Positions 46,035 through 57,743 of a stretch of DNA of 64,000 nt are shown piece after piece. How positions within the stretch are numbered: the stretch's first letter is position 1; each line of letters starts with the position of its first letter. Both the position numbers and the translations under genes were made by a program. Source of the stretch: Zestomonas carbonaria (lineage in GTDB: Bacteria; Pseudomonadota; Gammaproteobacteria; Pseudomonadales; Pseudomonadaceae); contig NZ_CAJFCI010000032.1 of assembly GCF_904061905.1 (NCBI RefSeq), forward strand, positions 1 through 64,000, given 5' to 3'. The notes beneath the pieces were generated by a model that was not told the origin of the DNA, did not search any database, and saw only the letters and a list, made by a program, of their open reading frames with translations.

Positions 46035-48035
<2,001 letters not shown>

Positions 48036-48042
48036 AAGACGC

Positions 48043-48117
48043 TGGAGGCTGGAGGCTGGAGGCTGGACGACAGGCGGCGCCGAGCTGCTGTTTCGTCCAG
48101 CCTCCAGCCTCCAGCCT
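48043..48117. repeat. Mini-tandem hairpin: GGCTGGA repeats facing TCCAGCC repeats
   Basis: About three copies of GGAGGCTGGA are followed, after a 30-base loop, by their reverse complement, giving a long hairpin in the tkt-epd gap (48036-48146). Also seen in other Pseudomonas intergenes as far as I recall. It could attenuate read-through from tkt into epd. Confidence 0.75.
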
Positions 48118-48146
48118 TCGAGCGGCTTGCACACAGGCAAGCTCAG

Positions 48147-49220
48147 ATGCAGCAGATTCCGCTCTTTCGCGTCGCCCTCAACGGCTACGGCCGCATCGGC
48201 CGCTGCGTGCTGCGCGCGCTCTACGAGCGTGGCGCGGATGCCGGTTTCGAGGTGGTGGCGCTCAACGACCTGGCCGACCTGGCCAGCCTCGAATACCTGA
48301 CCCGCTTCGACTCCACCCACGGCCGTTTCCCTGGCGAGGTGCGCGTCGAGGGCGACGACCTGCGCATCAACGGCGACCGCCTGCGGGTGCTGCGCGAGGC
48401 GACGCCGGAAGCCGTCGACTGGGCCGGCCTCGGCATCGACCTGGTGCTGGAGTGCTCCGGCGCCTACCACACCCGCGCCGACGGCGAGCGCTTCCTGGCC
48501 GCCGGGGCGCCGCGCGTGCTGTTCTCCCAGCCGATGGCCAGCGAGGCGGACATCGACGCCACCGTGGTCTTCGGGGTCAACCAGCGTTGCTTGAGCGGCG
48601 CCGAGAGGCTGGTTTCCAACGCGTCCTGCACCACCAACTGCGGGGTGCCGCTGCTCAAGCTGCTCAACGAGGCGGTCGGCCTGGAGTACGTGTCGATCAC
48701 TACCATCCACTCGGCGATGAACGACCAGCCGGTGATCGACGCCTACCACCACGAGGATCTGCGCCGCACCCGCTCGGCCTTCCAGTCGGTGATCCCGGTG
48801 TCCACCGGTCTGGCCCGTGGCATCGAACGCCTGTTGCCGGAACTTGCCGGGCGAATCCAGGCCAAAGCCGTACGTGTGCCGACGGTCAACGTCTCGGCGC
48901 TCGACATCACCCTGCAGACCGCCCGCGACACCAGCGCGGCGGAGATCAACCGGGTGCTGCGCGACGCCGCCGAACAGGGCCCGCTCAAGGGCCTGCTGGC
49001 CTATACCGAGCTGCCCCATGCCAGTTGCGATTTCAACCACGACCCGCATTCGGCGATCGTCGACGGCAGCCAGACCCGTGTTTCCGGCCCCCGGCTGGTC
49101 AACCTGCTGGCCTGGTTCGACAACGAATGGGGTTTCGCCAATCGCATGCTCGACGTCGCCGATCACTATCTGCGCGTCGCTGCCCAATCCACCGTTCCAC
49201 CAGCCCCCGTGAAGGACTGA
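48147..49220 (+). CDS. epd: Erythrose-4-phosphate dehydrogenase
   Basis: 357 residues of the GAPDH family. Rossmann NGYGRIGR, catalytic Cys in [11 protein letters not shown], and the C-terminal [16 protein letters not shown]. Epd oxidises erythrose-4-phosphate to 4-phosphoerythronate for pyridoxal phosphate synthesis. The gene order tkt-epd-pgk and the AIVDG and [13 protein letters not shown] segments support Epd over Gap. The pgk start lies 4 bases after its stop. Confidence 0.93.
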   Translation: MQQIPLFRVALNGYGRIGRCVLRALYERGADAGFEVVALNDLADLASLEYLTRFDSTHGRFPGEVRVEGDDLRINGDRLRVLREATPEAVDWAGLGIDLVLECSGAYHTRADGERFLAAGAPRVLFSQPMASEADIDATVVFGVNQRCLSGAERLVSNASCTTNCGVPLLKLLNEAVGLEYVSITTIHSAMNDQPVIDAYHHEDLRRTRSAFQSVIPVSTGLARGIERLLPELAGRIQAKAVRVPTVNVSALDITLQTARDTSAAEINRVLRDAAEQGPLKGLLAYTELPHASCDFNHDPHSAIVDGSQTRVSGPRLVNLLAWFDNEWGFANRMLDVADHYLRVAAQSTVPPAPVKD

Positions 49221-49224
49221 TGCC

Positions 49225-50388
49225 ATGACCGTTCTGAAGATGACCGACCTCGACCTCCAGGGTAAGCGCGTGCTGATCCGCGAAGACCTCAACGTGCCGG
49301 TGAAGGACGGCCAGGTGAAGAGCGACGCGCGCATCGTCGCCTCCCTGCCGACCATCAAGCTGGCGCTGGAGAAGGGCGCGGCGGTCATGGTCTGCTCGCA
49401 CCTGGGTCGCCCGACCGAGGGCGAGTTCAGCGAAGAAAACAGCCTCAAGCCGGTCGCCGGCTACCTGAGCAAGGCGCTCGGCCGCGAAGTGCCGCTGGTC
49501 GCCGACTACCTGGGCGGGGTGGACGTGCAGCCCGGCCAGGTGGTGCTGTTCGAGAACGTGCGCTTCAACAAGGGCGAGAAGAAGAACGCCGACGAGTTGG
49601 CGCAGCAATACGCCGCGCTGTGCGACGTGTTCGTGATGGACGCCTTCGGCACCGCCCACCGCGCCGAGGGCTCGACCCACGGCGTGGCCAGGTTCGCCAA
49701 GGTCGCCGCGGCCGGCCCGCTGCTGGCCGCCGAGCTGGACGCGCTGGGCAAGGCGCTGGGCAACCCGCAGCGGCCGATGGCGGCCATCGTCGCCGGCTCC
49801 AAGGTGTCCACCAAGCTCGACGTGCTGAACAGCCTCAGCCAGATCTGCGACCAGTTGATCGTCGGCGGCGGCATCGCCAACACCTTCCTCGCCGCCGCCG
49901 GCTACAAGGTCGGCAAGTCGCTGTACGAGGCTGACCTGGTGGACACCGCCAAGGCCATCGCCGCCAAGGTCAGCGTGCCGCTGCCAGTGGACGTGGTGGT
50001 CGCCAAGGAATTCGCCGAGACTGCCGAGGCGACCGTCAAGGCCATCGCCGACGTCGCCGACGACGACATGATCCTCGACATCGGTCCGCAGACCGCCGCG
50101 CACTTCGCCGAATTGCTCAAGTCCAGCAAGACCATCCTCTGGAACGGCCCGGTCGGCGTGTTCGAGTTCGACCAGTTCGGCAACGGCACCAAGGCCCTGG
50201 CCCTGGCCATCGCCGAGAGCCCGGCGTTCTCCATCGCCGGTGGCGGCGACACCCTGGCGGCCATCGACAAGTACGGCGTCGGCTCGCGGATTTCCTACAT
50301 TTCCACCGGTGGCGGCGCTTTCCTCGAGTTCGTCGAGGGCAAGGTGCTGCCGGCCGTCGAGGTGCTGGAGCAGCGCGCCGAGGCGTGA
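49225..50388 (+). CDS. pgk: Phosphoglycerate kinase
   Basis: 387 residues. Reversible ATP-linked step between 1,3-bisphosphoglycerate and 3-phosphoglycerate. Signature [10 protein letters not shown] near the N-terminus, [32 protein letters not shown] and GGGDTLAAI near the C-terminus. It overlaps nothing but starts 4 bases after epd, so translation is coupled. A lysozyme-inhibitor-like lipoprotein gene follows 38 bases downstream. Confidence 0.97.
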   Translation: MTVLKMTDLDLQGKRVLIREDLNVPVKDGQVKSDARIVASLPTIKLALEKGAAVMVCSHLGRPTEGEFSEENSLKPVAGYLSKALGREVPLVADYLGGVDVQPGQVVLFENVRFNKGEKKNADELAQQYAALCDVFVMDAFGTAHRAEGSTHGVARFAKVAAAGPLLAAELDALGKALGNPQRPMAAIVAGSKVSTKLDVLNSLSQICDQLIVGGGIANTFLAAAGYKVGKSLYEADLVDTAKAIAAKVSVPLPVDVVVAKEFAETAEATVKAIADVADDDMILDIGPQTAAHFAELLKSSKTILWNGPVGVFEFDQFGNGTKALALAIAESPAFSIAGGGDTLAAIDKYGVGSRISYISTGGGAFLEFVEGKVLPAVEVLEQRAEA

Positions 50389-50426
50389 TGCCTGTAGACC
50401 GGCCATCGGACCGGAAAGGAGATGCA

Positions 50427-50756
50427 ATGAAAGCGTGGATTGGTTTGATCGCCCTGCTGATGCTCGGCGCCTGTTCCAGCAGCTCGGTGCCGCCGGAGGA
50501 AACGGAGGGCGGCTGGACCCGCTGGGTCTGCGACAGCAAGGCCGAAGTGCTCTGGCGCTTCGCCGACGACAGCCGTGACGTCGTCGACCTGCGCCTTGGC
50601 GGCAGCGACATGGTCCACCGGCTGCACCAGGGCCCGGCGGGCTCGGGTGCTTTCTACAGCGACAACGTCATCGCCTTCCACACCAAGGGCGAGGAAGGCC
50701 TGGTCTACTGGGTGAACAACGACGACCTGATCGGCCGCGGCTGTCAGGCGCCTTGA
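50427..50756 (+). CDS. MliC-like lipoprotein, lysozyme-inhibitor family
   Basis: 109 residues starting MKAWIGLIA with AAGGAG about five bases upstream. Lipobox MLGACSS. The mature part resembles the MliC/PliC fold: a first Cys in WVCDSKAE, YSDNVIAFHTKGEEGLVYW, and a final Cys in RGCQAP that probably pair. If so it is a c-type lysozyme inhibitor in the outer membrane. Position inside the pgk-fda operon is common to this group as I recall. Confidence 0.7.
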   Translation: MKAWIGLIALLMLGACSSSSVPPEETEGGWTRWVCDSKAEVLWRFADDSRDVVDLRLGGSDMVHRLHQGPAGSGAFYSDNVIAFHTKGEEGLVYWVNNDDLIGRGCQAP

Positions 50757-50759
50757 CAG

Positions 50760-50835
50760 CAGCTACAAGCTGCAAGGCCGCAAGCTGTAAGTAAAAGCTC
50801 TTTCTTGCCGCTTGTAGCTTGCCGCTTGCCGCTGC
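50760..50835. repeat. CAAGCTGCAAG inverted repeat block before fda
   Basis: CAGCTACAAGCTGCAAGGCC is followed by GCCGCTTGTAGCTTGCCGCTT, an inverted repeat with a short loop. The same element type occurs after typA (5445-5480). No gene in the 157-base gap. Confidence 0.75.
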
Positions 50836-50913
50836 GTTTAATGCTTGAACCCCGCCTGCCCCTGGGGCAGGCTTTGCACGATTAACGACCCCCAAATCGG
50901 GAGACAGGAAACC

Positions 50914-51978
50914 ATGGCACTCATCAGCATGCGCCAGATGCTGGATCACGCCGCCGAATTCGGCTACGGCGTGCCAGCCTTCAACGTCAACAACCTGGAA
51001 CAGATGCGCGCCATCATGGAAGCCGCCGACAAGACCGATTCGCCGGTCATCGTCCAGGCCTCCGCCGGTGCCCGCAAATACGCCGGCGCGCCCTTCCTGC
51101 GCCACCTGATCCTCGCCGCCATCGAAGAATTCCCGCACATCCCGGTGTGCATGCACCAGGACCACGGCACCAGCCCGGACGTCTGCCAGCGCTCGATCCA
51201 GCTCGGCTTCAGCTCGGTGATGATGGACGGCTCGCTGCGCGAGGACGGCAAGACCCCGGCCGACTACGAATACAACGTGCGCGTCACCCAGCAGACCGTC
51301 GCCTTCGCCCACGCCTGCGGCGTGTCCGTGGAAGGTGAACTGGGCTGCCTGGGCAGCCTGGAAACCGGCCAGGCCGGCGAGGAAGACGGTGTCGGCGCCG
51401 AGGGCATCCTCGACCACAGCCAGATGCTGACCGATCCGGAAGAGGCCGCCGACTTCGTCAAGAAGACCCAGGTCGACGCCCTGGCCATCGCCATCGGCAC
51501 CAGCCACGGCGCCTACAAGTTCACCAAGCCGCCGACCGGCGACATCCTCGCCATCGACCGCATCAAGGAAATCCACAAGCGCATCCCCAACACCCACCTG
51601 GTGATGCACGGCTCCAGCTCGGTGCCGCAGGATTGGCTGGCGATCATCAACGAGTACGGTGGCGACATCAAGGAAACCTACGGCGTGCCGGTCGAGGAGA
51701 TCGTCGAAGGCATCAAGTACGGCGTGCGCAAGGTGAACATCGACACCGACCTGCGCCTGGCCTCCACCGGCGCCATCCGCCGCTTCCTGGCGCAGAACCC
51801 GAGCGAGTTCGACCCGCGCAAGTACTTCGCCAAGACCATCGAAGCCATGCGCGACATCTGCATCGCCCGCTACGAAGCCTTCGGCACCGCCGGCAACGCC
51901 TCCAAGATCAAGCCGATCTCCCTGGAGGGCATGTTCCAGCGCTACGCCAAGGGCGAGCTGGCCGCGAAGGTCAACTGA
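50914..51978 (+). CDS. fda: Class II fructose-1,6-bisphosphate aldolase
   Basis: 354 residues, starting [10 protein letters not shown]; an upstream in-frame Met lacks a good ribosome site. Zinc-dependent class II enzyme with [14 protein letters not shown] (zinc His), [12 protein letters not shown], and [10 protein letters not shown] (Ser/His motif). It splits or condenses fructose-1,6-bisphosphate in glycolysis and gluconeogenesis. A terminator follows 18 bases after the stop. Confidence 0.97.
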   Translation: MALISMRQMLDHAAEFGYGVPAFNVNNLEQMRAIMEAADKTDSPVIVQASAGARKYAGAPFLRHLILAAIEEFPHIPVCMHQDHGTSPDVCQRSIQLGFSSVMMDGSLREDGKTPADYEYNVRVTQQTVAFAHACGVSVEGELGCLGSLETGQAGEEDGVGAEGILDHSQMLTDPEEAADFVKKTQVDALAIAIGTSHGAYKFTKPPTGDILAIDRIKEIHKRIPNTHLVMHGSSSVPQDWLAIINEYGGDIKETYGVPVEEIVEGIKYGVRKVNIDTDLRLASTGAIRRFLAQNPSEFDPRKYFAKTIEAMRDICIARYEAFGTAGNASKIKPISLEGMFQRYAKGELAAKVN

Positions 51979-51996
51979 TCCTCGCAGCGTGACCCG

Positions 51997-52026
51997 GAGC
52001 CCCGCATCGCGGGGCTCTTTCGTTTT
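51997..52026 (+). terminator. Terminator of fda
   Basis: GAGCCCCGC/GCGGGGCTC with a three-base loop and TTTCGTTTTT tail, at the normal distance from the stop. Confidence 0.9.
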
Positions 52027-52087
52027 TCAGGTGGGTTGGAGGCATGGTGCGTCCGGTATCGGGGGATGTGTGGGTTTGCGGTCCGCC

Positions 52088-52186
52088 CCTGATCCTCCGC
52101 GGCCCGCCCAGCCCTCTCCCGGAGGGAGAGGGGGCTATCCGGTGCTCCCCTCTCCCTCCGGGAGAGGGGCTGGGGGTGAGGGGCGG
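52088..52186. repeat. CTCTCCC/GGGAGAG palindrome pair
   Basis: Two palindromes (about 52111-52133 and 52146-52169) in the fda-to-YgjP gap; this is the most abundant repeat type in the window. Confidence 0.7.
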
Positions 52187-52260
52187 TATTATCAGTCACT
52201 CTCGTAGCGAGTTAGAACGGTCGCGCAGCACATCCACCACTGGGCGCCGGAGAATCTGTC

Positions 52261-52755
52261 ATGACCCCACTCAAATACCTCCAAGCCTACCCACCCCAAT
52301 TGCAGGACCAGGTTCGCCGCCTGATCGACGGGAACCGCCTGGGCGAGTACCTGGAAAAGCGCTACCCCGGCCGTCACCAGATACAGAGCGACAAGGCGCT
52401 GTACACCTACGTCGCGGCGCTCAAGCAGGAGCACCTGCGCAACGCGCCGGGCATCGACAAGGTGCTCTACGACAACCGCCTGGACCTCACCCACCGGGCC
52501 CTCGGCCTGCACACCGCGGTGTCCCGCGTGCAGGGCGGCAGGCTCAAGGCCAAGAAGGAAATCCGCGTCGCCGCGCTGTTCAAGGAGGCCGCGCCGGAGT
52601 TCCTGCGGATGATCGTCGTCCACGAGCTGGCGCACCTGAAGGAGGCCGAGCACAACAAGGCCTTCTACCAGCTCTGCGAATACATGCTGCCGGACTACCA
52701 CCAACTGGAGTTCGACCTGCGTATCTACCTGACCTGGCGGGAACTGGCGGACTGA
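52261..52755 (+). CDS. YgjP-like zinc metalloprotein
   Basis: 164 residues. The metalloprotease motif HELAHLKEAEHNKAF (HExxH-type, third His downstream) is clear. The YgjP/WLM family has a zincin fold; E. coli YgjP is reported to be a UTP pyrophosphatase. Cytoplasmic as no signal is seen. It stands alone, convergent with the GreA/B-like gene. Confidence 0.82.
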   Translation: MTPLKYLQAYPPQLQDQVRRLIDGNRLGEYLEKRYPGRHQIQSDKALYTYVAALKQEHLRNAPGIDKVLYDNRLDLTHRALGLHTAVSRVQGGRLKAKKEIRVAALFKEAAPEFLRMIVVHELAHLKEAEHNKAFYQLCEYMLPDYHQLEFDLRIYLTWRELAD

Positions 52756-52762
52756 ATCCCGC

Positions 52763-53245
52763 TCACTCGACCCGCAGGATCTCCAGGCTGCGCGCCTGCC
52801 GGCCGCTGCCGATGCTCACCTCGTCGCCTTCACCCTTGCCCAGCAGGCCCTGTCCCAGCGGCGCGCGGGGGCTGATCACCCGCACTTCCGAGTCGCCCAG
52901 GCGGACCTTGAGGCCGGCGCCGTCCGGGCCGAGGAAGAACTGCTGCTCGACGCCCTGGTCGTCTACCAGCACCACCCAGGCGCCGAGCTGGATGCCCTGC
53001 CGCGCATCGAACGGCCGCAGCGGCAGATTGCGATAGGCGGCGAGCGCCTGGCGGATTTCCTCCACGCGGCGGGATTGCCCGGCGGCCAGGTAGGCGGCCT
53101 CCAGGCCAAGGGTGTCGTACTTGTTCTCGGCGATGTTCTCTTCGTGGGTCGCCGCCTCATGGGCGCTCTGCGCCGCGCGCACGGCCAGGGCGAGATCGTT
53201 CTGCAGGGTGGCGATGATCAGGTCGAGGAGTTCGGCTTTACGCAT
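52763..53245 (-). CDS. GreA/GreB-family transcription factor
   Basis: 160 residues starting MRKAELLDLI. An N-terminal coiled coil (AHEAATHEENIAENKYDTLGLE) and a C-terminal FKBP-like domain (PLGQGLLGKGEGDEVSI). Gre factors enter the RNA polymerase secondary channel to cleave backtracked transcripts. The acid pair usually found at the coiled-coil tip lies near EENIAENKYD, so activity is plausible but not certain. Distinct from the main greA/greB by sequence. Confidence 0.8.
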   Translation of the reverse strand: MRKAELLDLIIATLQNDLALAVRAAQSAHEAATHEENIAENKYDTLGLEAAYLAAGQSRRVEEIRQALAAYRNLPLRPFDARQGIQLGAWVVLVDDQGVEQQFFLGPDGAGLKVRLGDSEVRVISPRAPLGQGLLGKGEGDEVSIGSGRQARSLEILRVE

Positions 53246-53455
53246 GGCGGTGGCGGTGGCGCGTGGCGATGGCGGAAGGAGCGGTGATTGTAGCCGTTGC
53301 GACGATGCAGGCGGCGAACCGGGGGAACCGCCTTTGCGGACGGCCGTACCAATCAAACGTGCCCTGTAATGGGGCGTTTCGACGGCAGCTTTTCCTGCTC
53401 GATGAGAATGTCACAGGATATTTCCCCGTTTTGACCGTGCATGTCGCGTGCTTGG

Positions 53456-53484
53456 TTGCCTGTCCGCCGGCCCCTCTTTAAAAC
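53456..53484 (+). promoter_or_regulatory. Possible promoter for the permease
   Basis: TTGCCT (53456-53461), 17 bases, TAAAAC (53479-53484) is the best sigma-70 pattern in the 368-base region before the permease; matches are partial. The stretch 53485-53613 would be a long leader of about 120 bases. Confidence 0.3.
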
Positions 53485-53613
53485 GCCCGGTCACTCAGGA
53501 AGCCCCTGAACAACCCTTTGCTGGACGCCGCTCGATCAGCGGCCGACAGCGCAACGCCGCCCGGGTCATCCACCCGGACCGGCTTCGGCCTTTACAAAAA
53601 TAAAAGGTTATCC

Positions 53614-55005
53614 ATGTCCCAGAAAGATGAACTCCAGCGTGGGCTGGGCGAACGCCATATTCGTCTCATGGCCCTCGGCGCCTGCATCGGCGTCGGTCTG
53701 TTCCTCGGTTCCGCCAAGGCCATCCAGATGGCCGGTCCGGCGATCATGCTCTCCTACATCCTCGGCGGCCTGGCGATCCTGGTGATCATGCGCGCCCTCG
53801 GCGAGATGGCCGTGCACAACCCGGTGGCCGGCTCCTTCAGCCACTACGCGAAAGAATATCTCGGCCCGCTGGCGGGCTTCCTCACCGGCTGGAACTACTG
53901 GTTCCTGTGGCTGGTGACCTGCGTGGCGGAAATCACCGCCGTGGCCATCTACATGCAGATCTGGTTTCCCGACGTGCCGCGCTGGATCTGGGCGCTGGCC
54001 GCGCTGGCGAGCATGGGCGCGATCAACCTGGCCACGGTCAAGGCGTTCGGCGAGTTCGAGTTCTGGTTCGCGCTGATCAAGATCGTCACCATCATCGCGA
54101 TGATCCTCGCCGGCGCCGGGATGATCGTCTTCGGCTTCGGCAACGACGGTATCGCCACCGGCATCGCCAACCTGTGGAGCCACGGCGGCTTCATGCCCAA
54201 CGGCATCCAGGGCGTGCTGATGTCGCTGTCGATGGTGATGTTCGCCTACCTCGGCGTGGAGATGATCGGCCTCACCGCCGGCGAAGCGAAGAACCCGCAG
54301 AAGAGCATCCCCGGCGCGATCAGCTCGGTGTTCTGGCGCATCCTGCTGTTCTACGTCGGCGCGCTGTTCGTGATCATGTCGATCTACCCGTGGAGCGAGA
54401 TCGGCACCCAGGGCAGCCCGTTCGTGATGACCTTCGAGCGCCTCGGCATCAAGACCGCCGCCGGCATCATCAACTTCGTGGTGATCACCGCCGCGCTGTC
54501 CTCCTGCAACGGCGGCATCTTCAGCACCGGGCGCATGCTCTACAGCCTGGCGAAGGACGGCCAGGCGCCGAAGACCTTCGCCCACACCTCGAAGAACGGC
54601 GTGCCGCGCAACGCGCTGCTGCTGTCCATCGGTGCCCTGCTGTTCGGCGTGGCGCTGAACTACCTGGCGCCGGAGAAGGTGTTCGTCTGGGTCACCTCCA
54701 TCGCCACCTTCGGCGCGATCTGGACCTGGGGCATGATCCTCCTCGCCCAGCTCAAGTTCCGCCGCAGCCTGTCCGCCGCCGAAGTCGGCAAGCTGCAGTA
54801 CCGCATGTGGCTGTACCCGGTGAGCAACTACCTGGCGCTGGCCTTCCTGGCCATGGTGGTGGTGCTGATGGCATTCTTCGAGGACACCCGCATCGCCCTG
54901 TTCATCGGCCCGGCCTTCCTGATCCTGCTGGTGGTGCTGTACCGCACCCTCAAGCTGGGCGAGAAGGTTCGCGAGGAAAGTGCCGTGGGTGATGCGGCCT
55001 ATTGA
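53614..55005 (+). CDS. Amino-acid permease of the AAT family (ProY/YifK-like)
   Basis: 463 residues starting MSQKDELQRG. Twelve hydrophobic segments with the signature of the AAT family (HIRLMALGACIGVGLFLGSA) and GEAKNPQKSIP. Closest by eye to ProY/YifK-type proline or threonine permeases; substrate is not certain. An in-frame Met upstream at 53518 would add a non-hydrophobic extension and was not used. A terminator follows. Confidence 0.92.
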   Translation: MSQKDELQRGLGERHIRLMALGACIGVGLFLGSAKAIQMAGPAIMLSYILGGLAILVIMRALGEMAVHNPVAGSFSHYAKEYLGPLAGFLTGWNYWFLWLVTCVAEITAVAIYMQIWFPDVPRWIWALAALASMGAINLATVKAFGEFEFWFALIKIVTIIAMILAGAGMIVFGFGNDGIATGIANLWSHGGFMPNGIQGVLMSLSMVMFAYLGVEMIGLTAGEAKNPQKSIPGAISSVFWRILLFYVGALFVIMSIYPWSEIGTQGSPFVMTFERLGIKTAAGIINFVVITAALSSCNGGIFSTGRMLYSLAKDGQAPKTFAHTSKNGVPRNALLLSIGALLFGVALNYLAPEKVFVWVTSIATFGAIWTWGMILLAQLKFRRSLSAAEVGKLQYRMWLYPVSNYLALAFLAMVVVLMAFFEDTRIALFIGPAFLILLVVLYRTLKLGEKVREESAVGDAAY

Positions 55006-55030
55006 TCGCTCGCTGTGTGGATGAATGAGA

Positions 55031-55062
55031 AGCCCCGCCTTTGTGCGGGGCTTTTTGTTTTT
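55031..55062 (+). terminator. Terminator of the permease gene
   Basis: AGCCCCGC pairs with GCGGGGCT across CTTTGT, followed by a T-run; starts about 25 bases past the stop. Confidence 0.9.
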
Positions 55063-55105
55063 TGGTTCGAGGTGGTTGGAAAGGCTGTGCCAGATCGAGG
55101 CACAG

Positions 55106-55215
55106 CCCCTCACCCTAGACCTCTCCCAGGGGGAGAGGGGACTGTTCGGAGTTGCGGATATGTACGTGCTTGAACCTATCCCCGGACAAGCTCCCTCTCC
55201 CTCCGGGAGAGGGTT
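55106..55215. repeat. CTCTCCC/GGGAGAG palindromes before the YccS gene end
   Basis: Two palindromes (about 55119-55141 and 55193-55214). They occupy the gap between two converging genes. Confidence 0.65.
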
Positions 55216-55262
55216 GGGCGGGCCGCGTAGGATGAGGGGGGACTTGATCCCAGCACCACGCC

Positions 55263-57434
55263 TCACCCCCGCTTCTGCACATGCGCCACCAGACTGCGCA
55301 ACGGCGCCAGTTGGCGGCAGATCAGCGCCAGTTCGGTCTGCACCAGGCGATGACCATCATCCAGTTCGCCGGGAATCTGTTCCAGTTGCTTGGCCAGGGC
55401 TTCTTCTTCGTCGGACTGCACCGCCACCGGCTGGCCGCTGGTCAGGTTCGCCGCCAGTTCGTCGAGGGTCGTCGCCAGGCGTTCGGCGGCGTTGTCGAGC
55501 AGGCTGTCGCTGGCGTCCTCGGGAAGCGTCTCGCGGTGCGCGCCGAGGGCCGACAGGTAGCTGAGCAGGGTGTGCGAGAGGACCAGGAAGCGGAAGCCGG
55601 TTTCCGCGTCCTTCCGGAAGTGGCCGGGCTCCAGCAGCATGTTGCCGAGGGTGGTGGACAGCGCCGCATCGGCGTTGTGGGCGTTGCGCCGGGCCAGGCG
55701 GTAGGCGAGGTCGTCGCGCTTGCCGGTTTCGTACTGGCGCATGATCTCGCGCAGGTAGCGGGCATTGCAGCTCAGGGTGTTGGCCAGCACCGCGTCGAGC
55801 CGGCGGCCCTGCCAGTCGGGGAGGATGAGGAACACCGCCAGGGCGGCGATCAGGCTGCCGATCAGGGTATCGACCAGGCGCGGCACGAGCAGGCCGTAGC
55901 CGTCGCCGACCTGGTTGAAGCAGAACAGCACCAGCAGGGTGATCGCCGCGGTGGCCAGGGTGTAGCGGGTGGCGCGGGTGGCGAAGAACACCACCCCGGC
56001 GACCACCGCGAACAGCGATTGCAGCAGCGGGTCGGGGAACAGGTCGAACAGCGCCCAGCCGACGGCGAGGCCGAGCAGGGTGCCGCCGATCCGCTGGACC
56101 AGCTTGATCCGCGTGGCGCCGTAGTTGGGCTGGCAGACGAATACCGTGGTGAGCAGGATCCAGTAGCCCTGCTCGGGGTGTATCCAGTGCAGCACGCCGT
56201 AGCCGGCGACCAGCGCCACGGCCATGCGCAGGGCGTGGCGGAACAGCAGCGAGGTCGGCGTCAGTTGCAGGCGGATGCGCTCGATGGCGTCCCTGAAGCT
56301 GCGCGGCGAGCGGTCGAACAGGCTGGCGTCCTGTTCCTCGGCCAGCGTGTCGGGGTTGTCGGCGCCGGCGAGATGGCGTTCCAGGGTGGAGAGGTTGCCG
56401 GTCAGCGCACGCAGGGCGCGCAGCAGGTCGCGCCAGGCCGGGTTGTCCTGCGCGTGCAGGTAGTCCAGCGAGGCTTGCAGGTCGGCCATCGCCTGGGCGC
56501 TTTCGGCGCCGTACTCGAACGGCTGGCGGAGCTGGATCGCCTCGCCGAGGTCGCGGCAGGCGCGCGCCTGGAGGGTGAGCAGGCGCTGGCAGCGGTACAT
56601 CACGTCGCTGTGGAAGAACGCCTCGGTCAGGGCGTTGTAGGGATAGTGCGAGGAACTGGCGCGCTCGTGGATGTCCTGGGCCATGAAGTACAGCTTCAGG
56701 TAGCGGTTCACCTGGGTGCCGGGCCGGGACTTGCCGATGCGGTTCAGCAGGGTTTCCTTGGCGACGTTGAGCGCCGACACCAGCTTGCCGTTCTGCCGCG
56801 CCACCTCCAGGCGCCGCGCCTCCATGTCGAGGCCGCGCAGGGGCTCCAGCAACTGCGCCTTGAGCTTGAGGTACAGGCCCAGCTCGCGATACACGCGGGC
56901 CAGGCTGTGCTGCACCGGCTGATGGGCGAACAGCGCGTTCCAGAGCACCGAGAGCAGGCCGTACCAGGCGGCGCCGGCGACCAGCAGCAGCGGCTCGCGC
57001 CAGACGTTCTCGAGCACGCCGTCGCGCTGGTCGACGCCGATCATGCTGTAGATCGACAGGATCAGGGTCGCCGAGGCGATCGCCGCATAACGCTCGCCGA
57101 GGGCGCCGAGCATCACCAGGCAGAAGGCGGCCAGCGCCATGCCGGTGACGAACAACCAGGGGTAGGGGAACAGCAGCTCCACCGAGAAGGCCGCCACGGC
57201 GAAGCACAGCAGGGTCGCCAGCAGCGCGTTGAGACGGCCGCGCCAACTGTCGTCGGTTTCCGCCAGGGCGCTGGCGATGATGCCGAGGAACAGCGGGATC
57301 ACCAGCGCCGGCTCGTCCCGCCACCAGCCCAGCACGGTGGCCCCGGCCAGGGCGACGAACACCCGCAGGCTGTAGCTGAACTTGTCCTGGGCCCAGAGGC
57401 GACGCAGGGAGTGGCGGAGGTCACGGGTACGCAT
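55263..57434 (-). CDS. YccS/FusC-type inner-membrane protein
   Basis: 723 residues starting MRTRDLRHSLRR. Two clusters of membrane helices (N-terminal about 20-170 and central about 400-520) each followed by a cytoplasmic helical domain, the layout of FUSC/YccS proteins related to aromatic acid exporters. Motif-like VFVCQPNYGATRIK near 440 is typical. Transport of an aromatic or fatty compound is plausible but no substrate is known. No partner HlyD gene is next to it. Confidence 0.88.
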   Translation of the reverse strand: MRTRDLRHSLRRLWAQDKFSYSLRVFVALAGATVLGWWRDEPALVIPLFLGIIASALAETDDSWRGRLNALLATLLCFAVAAFSVELLFPYPWLFVTGMALAAFCLVMLGALGERYAAIASATLILSIYSMIGVDQRDGVLENVWREPLLLVAGAAWYGLLSVLWNALFAHQPVQHSLARVYRELGLYLKLKAQLLEPLRGLDMEARRLEVARQNGKLVSALNVAKETLLNRIGKSRPGTQVNRYLKLYFMAQDIHERASSSHYPYNALTEAFFHSDVMYRCQRLLTLQARACRDLGEAIQLRQPFEYGAESAQAMADLQASLDYLHAQDNPAWRDLLRALRALTGNLSTLERHLAGADNPDTLAEEQDASLFDRSPRSFRDAIERIRLQLTPTSLLFRHALRMAVALVAGYGVLHWIHPEQGYWILLTTVFVCQPNYGATRIKLVQRIGGTLLGLAVGWALFDLFPDPLLQSLFAVVAGVVFFATRATRYTLATAAITLLVLFCFNQVGDGYGLLVPRLVDTLIGSLIAALAVFLILPDWQGRRLDAVLANTLSCNARYLREIMRQYETGKRDDLAYRLARRNAHNADAALSTTLGNMLLEPGHFRKDAETGFRFLVLSHTLLSYLSALGAHRETLPEDASDSLLDNAAERLATTLDELAANLTSGQPVAVQSDEEEALAKQLEQIPGELDDGHRLVQTELALICRQLAPLRSLVAHVQKRG

Positions 57435-57562
57435 GGGCCTGCCTTGGCGGGAAATGACGAGGGCGATTATCGCTTGTGGTTGATTCAAGCAAAAAGTGTG
57501 CGGAGGGGGACCGGTGCGGGAGGCGAGGGTTGTTTTTCTGGGTCCCCGCTAACGAGGACCCC

Positions 57563-57609
57563 GTAGGAGCGCGCCATGCGCGCGAATCGCGAGCAGAGCT
57601 CGCTCCTAC
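57563..57609. repeat. GTAGGAGCG / CGCTCCTAC hairpin
   Basis: Nine-base inverted arms in the gap between YccS-like and DUF2252 genes (57435-57743); a CCCCGCTAACGAGGACCCC element precedes it. No promoter was recognised. Confidence 0.65.
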
Positions 57610-57743
57610 AGGCTGGCACCGAACCTCTGTAGGAGAGAGTCCTGCCCGCGAAAAGCCCGATGCTCGATAACACCGACCAGCCCCACACGATGCACGAACA
57701 GCTTCTAAGCTCGAAACAGGCATCGTCACTGGGGAGGGATCGC